Source: Bacteroidota bacterium
GTDB lineage: Bacteria > Bacteroidota > Bacteroidia > Bacteroidales > Paludibacteraceae
Direction: 5' to 3'
DNA: 64,000 nt
NCBI GenBank assembly: GCA_023459355.1
Contig: JAEWUM010000009.1
Location: forward strand, 124,001-188,000
A model generated the notes under the pieces. The model searched no databases. It was given only the letters and a program-made list of their open reading frames with translations, and was not told where the DNA came from. Below, one piece after another: positions 52,898 to 61,312 of this stretch. Every line of letters starts with the position of its first letter. The stretch's first letter is position 1. Both the position numbers and the translations under genes were made by a program.

Positions 52898-53770
52898 CTA
52901 TTTCGAATAACTCTTTTTCACCAAGGGATGCTTTTGCAGGTAATCCCAACTCATCTTCACGCTTTCAAGCGGTTTGAAATTGTATTTCTCAACTTCTACA
53001 ACTAAGTCTTTAACGCCTGCCTTTGTTGTATTAGCATTACTGAAGATAGCATCAAACCCAACCATGCCGCTTTGTCCGAGTTCCTTGTTATCTTTAATGT
53101 GCAACACTTCAAAACGTCCGGGATAGTTGTGGAAATAATCCACAGGGCTATAACCACCTTTTACCACCCAATACACGTCCATCTGAAAAAAGACTTTTTC
53201 CGGATCGGTGTTTTTCAGCATGAAATCATACATCAGCTCGTTTTCCACCTTCACAAATTCAAAGTCATGGTTGTGATATCCAAAACGCATACCGGCCTGG
53301 TTACACTTCTCGCCAATTTTATTATAATAATCACAATATGCTTTCAAATCAGCTAATGTTTTTAAACGTGGCATTGAAGGCACAATCACGTATTTCATAC
53401 CGGCTTTTTTATGAGCATCAATAGCGACTTCCCACCATTGCCATATTTCATTCCAATCGGTAGCAGCAATATCATCGTTTAACCTTTTGTTGAGATGTGA
53501 TGACAAAACTTTCATGCCGGTTGATTCAATTTCCTTTTTAAAATCTTCCGGACTCAACCCGTAGAACTGACCATTTGCGTATCCGGCAGCTTCTATACCC
53601 GTATAACCCATCTTTGCCACACTGGCAATAGTCCCTTTGAAATCCTTTTTGATATCATCTCTTACAGAATAGAGCTGTAAATAGATTTCCTTGTTCTTTG
53701 TTTTGCCTCCGGCCATGACCAGTACACTTAAAAACAAGACAAAGGCAAGGAATATGTTTCTTTTTTGCAT
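52898..53770 (-). CDS. Exported sugar phosphate isomerase/epimerase-like TIM-barrel protein
   Basis: A 290-residue protein with a signal peptide (about 1-21) and an AP endonuclease-2/xylose isomerase-like TIM barrel. Features are LQLYSVRDDIKKDF, GYTGIEAAGYANG, RFGYHNHDFEF and FFQMDVYWVVKGG, with Glu/His/Asp ligands for a divalent metal. It is the last gene of the exported sugar-oxidation cluster. In 3-keto-glycoside clusters such proteins may act as epimerase, isomerase or eliminase on keto-sugars; the reaction is not determined here. Confidence 0.82.
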   Translation of the reverse strand: MQKRNIFLAFVLFLSVLVMAGGKTKNKEIYLQLYSVRDDIKKDFKGTIASVAKMGYTGIEAAGYANGQFYGLSPEDFKKEIESTGMKVLSSHLNKRLNDDIAATDWNEIWQWWEVAIDAHKKAGMKYVIVPSMPRLKTLADLKAYCDYYNKIGEKCNQAGMRFGYHNHDFEFVKVENELMYDFMLKNTDPEKVFFQMDVYWVVKGGYSPVDYFHNYPGRFEVLHIKDNKELGQSGMVGFDAIFSNANTTKAGVKDLVVEVEKYNFKPLESVKMSWDYLQKHPLVKKSYSK

Positions 53771-53799
53771 CTTGTTAGATTTATTGATTTTTAAACAGT

Positions 53800-53832
53800 A
53801 AACCTGTCAGGTTTTTGAAGCCTGACAGGTTT
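53800..53832. terminator. Hairpin between the DUF1080 and isomerase genes
   Basis: Perfect 12-bp inverted repeat AAACCTGTCAGG / CCTGACAGGTTT around a 9-nt loop. It could attenuate or stabilise the transcript between the two genes, or be a dispersed palindrome. Confidence 0.6.
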
Positions 53833-53860
53833 GATAAATTATTTACACGTATGTGATAAC

Positions 53861-54622
53861 TTATTCTAAAATTTTCACTTTGATATTACGGAACCACACA
53901 TCATCACCATGATCCTGAAGTCCGATATAACCTTCCTGATTTTCTCCTCCTGCATTGATAAAGTTATCCCAGCCTTTGAACTTGCTGCCTTCTATCATTT
54001 TCTTCCAGTCATCAGTCCACAAATGGTACTCAACAACCGGTTCACCATTTTGCAAGTGAATAACGGTACCCTTGTAAACAATTACGCTACCGGTATTCCA
54101 TTCGCCAAAAGGTTTTGAATTCTGTGGTTTGGCTGGAATCAGGTCATACAATGAAGCCGACTGCCGGTTACCGTCTTTTCCTAATCTGGCATCCAAATGG
54201 TTCACATTGTCGAGAATCTGATATTCAGGCGATGATTTCCATATTTTCTCACCTTCAATTTCCTGAGCAAGATAGAACACTCCGCTGTTACCACCTTTGG
54301 ATACTTTCCACTCAAAAGCAAGCTCAAAGTTTTTGAACTTTTTATCAAAGATGATGTCACCACCATCTTTAGCACCAGACTCACCCTGACCAGAACCATT
54401 GATTTTCAGGGCACCATCTTCAATTGTCCACGCAGCAGGAACATCTGTACGACCATAGCCTCTCCAGCCATCAAAACTAGTTCCATCAAACATTACAATC
54501 CATTCGTCATCAGCCTTTGCTGGCTCCTGATTCGCATCTGTCTGATTTTTAGGCGCATTACCACAAGCTATTAAACTCATACCTACAAAGAATACGGTTA
54601 GAAAATAAAATGACTTTTTCAT
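53861..54622 (-). CDS. DUF1080 lipoprotein, 3-keto-glycoside hydrolase family
   Basis: A 253-residue lipoprotein (lipobox SLIAC, Cys20) with a concanavalin-like DUF1080 (PF06439) domain: IVMFDGTSFDGWRGYG, NFELAFEWKVSKGGNSGVFY, PEYQILDN, and YIGLQDHGDDVWFRNIKV. Some DUF1080 proteins are reported to hydrolyse 3-keto-disaccharides, and the two Gfo/Idh/MocA oxidoreductases upstream could form the 3-keto substrate. Likely facing the periplasm or anchored in the outer membrane. Specificity is inferred. Confidence 0.85.
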   Translation of the reverse strand: MKKSFYFLTVFFVGMSLIACGNAPKNQTDANQEPAKADDEWIVMFDGTSFDGWRGYGRTDVPAAWTIEDGALKINGSGQGESGAKDGGDIIFDKKFKNFELAFEWKVSKGGNSGVFYLAQEIEGEKIWKSSPEYQILDNVNHLDARLGKDGNRQSASLYDLIPAKPQNSKPFGEWNTGSVIVYKGTVIHLQNGEPVVEYHLWTDDWKKMIEGSKFKGWDNFINAGGENQEGYIGLQDHGDDVWFRNIKVKILE

Positions 54623-54658
54623 TTTTAATTTATTTTTAGTTTGACAATTATTTGTTTA

Positions 54659-56128
54659 TCAAGGCATAGCCGGTAATTTCCAGCCTTCACGATAATTATG
54701 TTTGATTAGCTCTTCTGCAAAAGCAATTGCATTCACCGGATCTGTCATTGTTTTATTGAAAGTCGGGTGACCATCTTTAATGCTGAAACCATCTTTAATC
54801 ATGGTACGGATTGTTGCATTCTCAGGAATGTTGGTAAAACGCATATTCGGACCATCCCAATGCAATTCCTGATTCAGGCCTTGTAAACGCACGCCAAGTA
54901 CACCCATGACCACCATTTCGTTAAACGGACCTGCTTCGCTGAACGGAGAAGCTGTTTCTACGCGATTATCAGCACTTTCTTTACATGCACGTACCCAATC
55001 CATTTCGTGTGATTCAGTCACAACCCGCATTTTCTTCGGAGCTTCCGGGTTACGACCAGAAACCAACCACGGATTTTTACCGTAACAACCGCAAATCAGC
55101 GTATCTTTAGTACCATGGAAGATAACACCACCACCGCTGTCATTTAAACTTTTTCCGGCAGGAACACCTGCTGGACGCACAGGTTGCAAACCACCATCGT
55201 ACCAGTAAACCTCTACTTCAGGCATACCTACTTTAGGCAGATTATCGCGTGCCGGGAAGGTGTATTTTACCATTTGCGCATTCGGTGCACATTCAGTCAG
55301 CAACGATGTCGAACTACCCTGTACCTTGGTCGGATAACCCAGATTTAATCCTTTGAAAACCGGATGCAGGATGTGACAGGCCATATCGCCCAATGCACCT
55401 GTTCCGAAGTCCCACCAGCCACGGAAGTTCCATGGGGTATAAATATGATTAAAAGGACGCATGGGAGCCGGACCAATAAACAAATCCCAGTCCATTGTAT
55501 TCGGTATTTTATCTACCTTTTCCGGACGTTCGAGACCCTGAGGCCAGATTGGACGATCGGTAAATGCTTCGACTTTCGTAATCTCACCGATCTCACCATT
55601 CCATATCCATTCGCAAACCTGACGTACCCCTTCGCCTGACGCACCCTGGTTACCCATTTGGGTTGCCATTTTATATTTCTTTGCCAGGTTAGTCAGTAAA
55701 CGCGACTCATAAACAGTATGTGTCAATGGCTTCTCTACATATACATGTTTACCCATGGTCATGGCATCGGCAGCAACGATAGCGTGTGTGTGGTCGGCAG
55801 TTGCAACCACCACAGCATCAATACTTTTACCCAACTCCTCATACATTTTACGGTAATCGTAGTACTTTTTTGCATTGGGGAAATACTTGAACACCCGATC
55901 GCTGTATTTCCAGTCAATATCGCAAAGACCCACGATATTCTGACTCTGCATGTTTTTCAACACCTGGAAACCACGACCACCCACTCCTACTCCGGCAATA
56001 TTCAGCTTGTCGCTTGGAGCAACATGACCGAAATTCTTACCCAGTACTGAAGAGGGCACCACCGTCAAACCGATGGCAGAGACAGCTCCGGCTTTCAGGA
56101 ATTTTCTTCTTGACATTTTTGATGACAT
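54659..56128 (-). CDS. Tat-exported Gfo/Idh/MocA family oxidoreductase
   Basis: A 489-residue NAD(P)-dependent oxidoreductase with a twin-arginine signal SRRKFLKAG and hydrophobic stretch (about 5-30). The Rossmann motif GVGVGGRG and EKPLTH follow, and the C-terminal part is the family's bacterial-specific domain. Tat export fits folding with tightly bound cofactor in the cytosol. It is probably a glycoside or sugar 3-dehydrogenase, as it is encoded beside a DUF1080 protein. MSRR at residue 5 is an alternative start. Confidence 0.88.
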   Translation of the reverse strand: MSSKMSRRKFLKAGAVSAIGLTVVPSSVLGKNFGHVAPSDKLNIAGVGVGGRGFQVLKNMQSQNIVGLCDIDWKYSDRVFKYFPNAKKYYDYRKMYEELGKSIDAVVVATADHTHAIVAADAMTMGKHVYVEKPLTHTVYESRLLTNLAKKYKMATQMGNQGASGEGVRQVCEWIWNGEIGEITKVEAFTDRPIWPQGLERPEKVDKIPNTMDWDLFIGPAPMRPFNHIYTPWNFRGWWDFGTGALGDMACHILHPVFKGLNLGYPTKVQGSSTSLLTECAPNAQMVKYTFPARDNLPKVGMPEVEVYWYDGGLQPVRPAGVPAGKSLNDSGGGVIFHGTKDTLICGCYGKNPWLVSGRNPEAPKKMRVVTESHEMDWVRACKESADNRVETASPFSEAGPFNEMVVMGVLGVRLQGLNQELHWDGPNMRFTNIPENATIRTMIKDGFSIKDGHPTFNKTMTDPVNAIAFAEELIKHNYREGWKLPAMP

Positions 56129-56496
56129 ACGATTTTATTTAATGGTTAATACTATTTACAATTTAACTATTTACTATTTACTATTTATGTGAATCAGGAG
56201 TCGAAAATTAGATTCCTCGCCTTGCTCGGAATGAAAGATTATTATATTATTTATTCAATTCCGCCGCTTGAGCGACTTGAGTACTTCATCATTTTTATTT
56301 GCGGCGGTTCGGGAATTCCCGAACCCGTCACTAAAATTAACATAATCTATATGTTATCAATCCCCGACGGGTTATCTCAACAGATGAATACCTGTCATCC
56401 TGAATGTAGCGAAGCGGAATGAAGGATCTCATATTTTAAATTCCTAATTCGCATTATTTACAATTAACATATCGACTAATAGGCATTAAACACTTA
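56129..56496. repeat. Intergenic spacer with dispersed palindromes
   Basis: No gene is seen. It contains TTACTATTTACTATTTA repeats, GATTCCTCGCCTTGCTCGGA near 56210, a perfect 20-bp palindrome at 56306-56325 (GGTTCGGGAATTCCCGAACC), and CATCCTGAATGTAGCGAAGC near 56397. Short elements of this kind recur in many Bacteroidetes genomes. Confidence 0.6.
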
Positions 56497-58155
56497 TCAC
56501 CCCCTCGTTATCACCTGCTTTTCCGCATCCCAATACATGGTTCTGCCCTCAAGATACGCACGGGTACCCATATGGGCTGCCATGGCTTCCTCGAAAGCCT
56601 GATCGATACCACAGGATGGTTTTTTATTCTGACGAATGCATTCCAGCCACTCTCTGATATGCAGGAATGTAGTATTGTATCGTTTTCCTTCTACATAGGA
56701 GAACAACAATCCCCTTTCTGCAAAATACATTTCAGTGGCAGATGAAAGCGCATCAATGCTTTTCCCGGAAGCATAACGGTAAAATGGTTCACCGGGTTTA
56801 ATTACCCCTTTTTCAATTTTATCTTTATAACGTTGTGAAGCCCTGTCGATGGTTACATTCAGCGTACTTCCCAATTCTATTGTTGCATCCGTTCCCATGA
56901 TTTTACGGGGACGGTTGTACTGACTTGCCAGTGTAGCTGTATATAACAAGCTCATATCCCTATCGGGAAACTCGAATGTTGTTTGCAACACATCCGGCAC
57001 AGTGCGACCATCCTTGAAATAATACACTCCTCCCGATGAAGTGGCCGAAGCCGGAATGCCCAAATCTAGCATGTGGTTCATTACATCATATTCATGGGTA
57101 AGCAAGTCACCACTCAAACCGGTACTGTAATCCCACCAGCAACGCCAGCGGAAGAAACGCTCCAGGCTGAATTTATCACGTGCATCCGGACCAACATATT
57201 TAGCTGCACCTACAGAAGTCATGTAATCCATGTATTCCTTGATGCGTTCAGGATTACCTTCAAACTGTTTCCAGTCAATGTTTGATTGATTTGCTTCAGG
57301 ATGAATCGGATAAACCCAGGCTCCATTGGGGTCGTTGCGATTGGTGCTTACTTCCACCAGGGTAACTTTACCTATCAACCCCTTTTGGATGATTTCCTTA
57401 GCACGGTGATTTATCTCAATCTGCCTGCCCTGATGTCCCAATTGAAATACCTTACCGCTTTTTCTGACAGCATCGGCTACCAGATACGTTTCCGGGACTG
57501 TCCATGTCATTGGTTTTTCGGCATACACATGCTTACCTGCATTCACGGCATCAATAATCATGGTTCCGTGCCAATGATCCGGTGTGGCAATGATTACCGC
57601 ATCAATATCCTTTGCTGCCAGTAAGTCTTTGTAATGTTTGTATATAACAGGTAATTTGTCGAATTTACCATTTGCACCCTCTTTGTTGACATTGGCACCG
57701 GCCAGAGCAGCCTCTTTGGCATATACATCAAATATATCACACACTCCGTTAATTTCAACATTCAGGTTCTCCTGTTCCAGGAAATCTTTATAACGGGTAT
57801 TCTGAGCATCTTTTTTTGCCTGTTCCTTCAGGTTATCAATATACACAGGTGTAGCAAAACCGAGTGCCTGCATCAGCTGTGCTCCCCTGATGCCAAAACC
57901 GATGATACCCAACCGGATGGTTTTTCCGTCGGGCTGACGATCCATCACTGTAGGAGAAGCTTCAAAATTAAAGATACTACCGGCAAGCTTGTTATTGTGT
58001 TCTGTTTTCTTTTTCTGATATACACCATAAGCCATTGCACCTAACACAGGAATGGTTGCAAGCGTTTTCAACGCTTCACGTCTGCCATTCGACGACGGCA
58101 ACTCCGGTTTGGTCTGTTCTTTATCTGGCTGATTCAATTCTTCTTTTCCCGACAT
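56497..58155 (-). CDS. Gfo/Idh/MocA family oxidoreductase with probable Tat signal
   Basis: A 552-residue oxidoreductase. A polar N-terminus precedes NGRREALKTLATIPVLGAMA, a probable but weak twin-arginine signal. Then come the Rossmann motif GIIGFGIRG and EKPMTWT, with HQGRQIEINHRAKEI near the active site. It is longer than most family members because of N-terminal and loop insertions. It is the second dehydrogenase of the sugar cluster and is probably the partner or alternative to the 489-residue enzyme downstream. Both may oxidise C3 of glycosides. Confidence 0.85.
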   Translation of the reverse strand: MSGKEELNQPDKEQTKPELPSSNGRREALKTLATIPVLGAMAYGVYQKKKTEHNNKLAGSIFNFEASPTVMDRQPDGKTIRLGIIGFGIRGAQLMQALGFATPVYIDNLKEQAKKDAQNTRYKDFLEQENLNVEINGVCDIFDVYAKEAALAGANVNKEGANGKFDKLPVIYKHYKDLLAAKDIDAVIIATPDHWHGTMIIDAVNAGKHVYAEKPMTWTVPETYLVADAVRKSGKVFQLGHQGRQIEINHRAKEIIQKGLIGKVTLVEVSTNRNDPNGAWVYPIHPEANQSNIDWKQFEGNPERIKEYMDYMTSVGAAKYVGPDARDKFSLERFFRWRCWWDYSTGLSGDLLTHEYDVMNHMLDLGIPASATSSGGVYYFKDGRTVPDVLQTTFEFPDRDMSLLYTATLASQYNRPRKIMGTDATIELGSTLNVTIDRASQRYKDKIEKGVIKPGEPFYRYASGKSIDALSSATEMYFAERGLLFSYVEGKRYNTTFLHIREWLECIRQNKKPSCGIDQAFEEAMAAHMGTRAYLEGRTMYWDAEKQVITRG

Positions 58156-58192
58156 AACGATTGATATGCTGATTGTGTTTAACTTCTGTTAT

Positions 58193-58684
58193 TTAATTCC
58201 CTGATAGTTTTTTTCTGTATATGAGCCTGTCGATTCCAATTTCTTTGGAGGTCGGAAAAAGCATCAACACCACTATGGCGCATAGCATAATCAGGTTTTT
58301 ATCCACCCACATATAAGATCCTTCCGGTCGTATCAGATAGTGTACATCAATCAAAGGCGGATGTGACAAATAATATAAGGTCAGCAAGGCGATAGCTCCT
58401 ATATTCGCATACTTAACAAAACAACCTAAAATCAGACATAAGCCGATGGCGGTAAGTCCATACATATTGATGGCATTCACAACATCCATAACAAAAGGAT
58501 GGTCGGTTAACATCGTGAAAAACGGGGCAAAAACACCTTTGGAATCGCGAAGATAAGCATAAGATGACCAGTTTGTAGCCATAATTTTGGTCAATCCCTC
58601 ATACAAAAAATACCAGCCGATCAGCACCCGCAATATTACCAGCCAGGTTAGTTGAGAACGACTGTATGCAATACTCTTACTCAT
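58193..58684 (-). CDS. DoxX family membrane protein
   Basis: A 163-residue protein with four predicted transmembrane helices and the DoxX opening RVLIGWYFLYEGLTKI. DoxX proteins have roles linked to quinone-dependent oxidation, and in such clusters may pass electrons from a periplasmic oxidoreductase to the respiratory chain. It lies 37 bp upstream of the 552-residue Gfo/Idh/MocA gene, same strand, supporting a shared transcript. Confidence 0.8.
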   Translation of the reverse strand: MSKSIAYSRSQLTWLVILRVLIGWYFLYEGLTKIMATNWSSYAYLRDSKGVFAPFFTMLTDHPFVMDVVNAINMYGLTAIGLCLILGCFVKYANIGAIALLTLYYLSHPPLIDVHYLIRPEGSYMWVDKNLIMLCAIVVLMLFPTSKEIGIDRLIYRKKLSGN

Positions 58685-58712
58685 TTTTCTTTAATACTGT
58701 AGTTTATATTTT

Positions 58713-59057
58713 TTAATTTCTGAAACTCATGAACAAAGTAACTAAGGCGTAAATCAACACAACAGCAATCCAGAGTGTAGACCCATCAAACATAGAATAA
58801 GTTGCCAGCGCCAGCATGAGCGTCAGCATCATATTCATTCTCATGAGTCTTTTTTGTCTGAAATCAGGGCTGATGGTATTAAACATTTCGATAAGCTGTT
58901 TGACTATCAGTAACAAAGTCCCGGCACCGAATATATATTTAAATAAAGGCTGATCGAAGAAGTGACCAAAAGAACCGGTGATAACCAGTAAAATACCGGA
59001 AACATAAAGGTATTGAATATACTTATTTTTACGATTGTCTGTTGCAGGTTGAGCCAT
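58713..59057 (-). CDS. Small polytopic membrane protein, unknown
   Basis: A 114-residue protein with a charged N-terminus and about four transmembrane helices (segments near 16-33, 36-56, 71-88 and 92-111). I do not recognise a family. It sits between the DivIC-like gene and doxX on the same strand. Codon use and the charged loop between helices two and three (SPDFRQKRLMRM) look genuine. Function unknown. Confidence 0.55.
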   Translation of the reverse strand: MAQPATDNRKNKYIQYLYVSGILLVITGSFGHFFDQPLFKYIFGAGTLLLIVKQLIEMFNTISPDFRQKRLMRMNMMLTLMLALATYSMFDGSTLWIAVVLIYALVTLFMSFRN

Positions 59058-59128
59058 GCCGTGTTTTTAATAATTATAAGGTGTCGAACAGAAACCTGCA
59101 TGCATAGCAGGAAAAGAACAATAGCCTC

Positions 59129-59434
59129 TTATTTCAGGATAAACACATCCTCATTGTCTTTCTTCATGTAATATTTTTCCCTGGCATATTTTTCCAGGAA
59201 TACTGAATCTTCCCTGAGTTTATGTATATTTTCCTTATTTTTTTTTATTTCATCCTGATAAAACTGATACTCCGACTCCAGTTTTTTAATTTCCTGTGAA
59301 GTCTTATACCGCTTTATCAGATTATGATCATCAAAGAATGTCAGATACACAAAAAATATCAGGAGAACAAAAGTATATTTGTTCAATAAGTAATGACGAA
59401 TATTTTTAATAAAAGTCCTATTTTTTAATTGCAT
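59129..59434 (-). CDS. Septum formation initiator family protein (DivIC/FtsB-like)
   Basis: A 101-residue bitopic protein with one transmembrane helix (about 18-33) followed by a leucine-zipper coiled coil (about 42-80) and REDSVFLEKYAREKYYMKKDNE, the DivIC/FtsB domain. It would act at the division site with FtsL and FtsQ. It is divergent from dnaX. TACCTTTG at 59460-59467 on its strand is a candidate -7 box. Confidence 0.87.
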   Translation of the reverse strand: MQLKNRTFIKNIRHYLLNKYTFVLLIFFVYLTFFDDHNLIKRYKTSQEIKKLESEYQFYQDEIKKNKENIHKLREDSVFLEKYAREKYYMKKDNEDVFILK

Positions 59435-59459
59435 TTAACATTTTATTTTCAAAACCACA

Positions 59460-59467
59460 CAAAGGTA
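59460..59467 (-). promoter_or_regulatory. Putative -7 box for the DivIC/FtsB-like gene
   Basis: TACCTTTG on the minus strand, 26 bp before the start. The -33 element is not clear. Confidence 0.4.
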
Positions 59468-59536
59468 AAAAAAATTCACCGTTTAAAAACTTTTCAACAA
59501 TTAAAATTTAGGCAGAAAAAGCTAAATTAAAATCAT

Positions 59537-59544
59537 TATATTTG
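59537..59544 (+). promoter_or_regulatory. Putative -7 box for dnaX
   Basis: TATATTTG fits TAnnTTTG, 27 bp before the dnaX ATG. No -33 element recognised. Confidence 0.4.
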
Positions 59545-59570
59545 CAAAGCAAAGAAGCAGCGTATTATTC

Positions 59571-61307
59571 ATGGAGAATTTCATTGTATCGGCCCGAAAA
59601 TATCGTCCGGCTACCTTCAACTCGGTAGTTGGTCAAACTGCATTGACTACCACCCTTAAAAACGCCATCCAGAGCAACCACCTGGCACATGCCTACTTGT
59701 TCTGTGGTCCGCGAGGTGTCGGAAAAACAACTTGTGCCCGTATCTTTGCCAAAACCATCAATTGCCAGCACCTTTCTGCTGAAGGGGAAGCCTGCAATCA
59801 ATGTGAATCCTGCGTTTCATTCAACGAACAACGTTCGTATAATATTCATGAGTTAGATGCCGCATCGAATAACGGTGTGGATGATATCCGTTCGCTGATA
59901 GATCAGGTTCGGATTCCACCCCAAATAGGCAAATACAGCGTGTACATCATCGATGAAGTACACATGCTTTCTCAGGGTGCTTTCAATGCTTTTTTGAAAA
60001 CACTGGAAGAACCGCCTGCTCATGCAATTTTCATACTGGCAACTACCGAAAAGCATAAAATAATCCCCACCATTCTTTCCCGTTGTCAGATTTACGATTT
60101 CAACAGGATTACGGTGGCTGATACAGTGGCACATCTGAAATATGTAGCCGAAAAAGAAGGCGTAAATATCGATGACAATGCACTTAATATCGCTGCTCAG
60201 AAAAGTGATGGGGGGATGCGTGATGCGCTTTCCATCTTTGATCAATTGGTGAGTTTTTGCGGCAACAACATTACCTATCAGGATGTTATCAGCAACCTGA
60301 ATGTGCTGGATTATGATTATTACTTCCGTTTGGTTGATGCATTTCTGAAAGGAGATGTTACCAATTCACTGCTGATTTTCAATGAAGTCTTGAATAAAGG
60401 CTTTGATGCACATCACTTTGTATCGGGACTCAGTACACACCTACGTGACTTACTGGTATGCAAAGACCCTCAAACTATTGCCCTGATGGAAGTGGGCGCC
60501 GACATCGGCAAGCATTACCAGCAACAGGCGCAACTTTGTCCGGTAGATTTCCTTTTCCAGGCACTAAAGCTGAATAACGATTGTGACCTCAGTTACCGGA
60601 TCAGCAACAACAAACGGTTATTGGTTGAACTAACCCTGATTCGCATCTGTCAGTTGACAGATGAAAAAAAAAAATCCATAACTGAGGAAGAAAAACCAGC
60701 GCTGAAGTCAATTGCCGTTGAGCCTGCTCCGACCGAAACAAAAACAACTCCGGTCACCCCGACTCCGGCAGTGCAAAAAGCACCGGAATCAAAACCTGCA
60801 ACTCAACCTCAGGTACAGTCAACCGCAAAACCTGAATTTAACAGGAGTGCACGCCCAGTCTCCATTTCTATTTCCCCGATGCTGAACAAACAGCAAAATG
60901 CAACGCAGGAAACAAAGCAAACTTCCGAAGAAGCAACAACGCAGCAAGAACCCTATTCCAACGCTGCCTTTGAGAGAACCTGGAAAGCATATATCCGGCT
61001 GATACCAAAAGTTGTCAGCGTAATCAGTTATATCAACAACAACAAGCCGGCAAAAATTGCAGAACATACCTACGAACTCACCTTTACCAATATTTTTCAG
61101 GAGGCTGATTTCAAAAAGGAACTGGGTAATATTAGCAACTACCTAAGAAAAGAACTCAAAAACTCGAACATACAATTTGTCACCAAAGTCGTGGAAGTTG
61201 CAGAAAGAGACAAAAGAAACGACCCGGAAGATATTTACCGAAAAATGGCGGAGCAAAACCCTGCCTTAAATATCCTCAAAAAGAATCTGAATCTGGAAAT
61301 TGATTAG
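59571..61307 (+). CDS. dnaX: DNA polymerase III subunit gamma/tau
   Basis: The clamp-loader ATPase subunit. The 578-residue protein has Walker A GPRGVGKT (46-53), a four-cysteine zinc module (C-QHLSAEGEAC-NQC-ESC), Walker B IIDEVHML, and the SRC sensor. The clamp-loader core ends near residue 360, a Pro/Thr/Gln-rich linker spans about 370-460, and a C-terminal tau-like domain follows. At 60664-60674 an uninterrupted run of 11 A encodes EKKK at the linker start. A shift in either direction there reaches a stop within four codons, which would give a short gamma-like form. Confidence 0.95.
   Translation: MENFIVSARKYRPATFNSVVGQTALTTTLKNAIQSNHLAHAYLFCGPRGVGKTTCARIFAKTINCQHLSAEGEACNQCESCVSFNEQRSYNIHELDAASNNGVDDIRSLIDQVRIPPQIGKYSVYIIDEVHMLSQGAFNAFLKTLEEPPAHAIFILATTEKHKIIPTILSRCQIYDFNRITVADTVAHLKYVAEKEGVNIDDNALNIAAQKSDGGMRDALSIFDQLVSFCGNNITYQDVISNLNVLDYDYYFRLVDAFLKGDVTNSLLIFNEVLNKGFDAHHFVSGLSTHLRDLLVCKDPQTIALMEVGADIGKHYQQQAQLCPVDFLFQALKLNNDCDLSYRISNNKRLLVELTLIRICQLTDEKKKSITEEEKPALKSIAVEPAPTETKTTPVTPTPAVQKAPESKPATQPQVQSTAKPEFNRSARPVSISISPMLNKQQNATQETKQTSEEATTQQEPYSNAAFERTWKAYIRLIPKVVSVISYINNNKPAKIAEHTYELTFTNIFQEADFKKELGNISNYLRKELKNSNIQFVTKVVEVAERDKRNDPEDIYRKMAEQNPALNILKKNLNLEID
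60664..60674 (+). promoter_or_regulatory. A11 slippery run in dnaX (candidate recoding/slippage site)
   Basis: Eleven consecutive A follow GATG in the zero frame GAA AAA AAA AAA TCC. The -1 frame then reads ATC CAT AAC TGA and the +1 frame CCA TAA. Truncated products of about 371 and 369 residues are predicted. Confidence 0.6.
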
Positions 61308-61312
61308 CTTGA

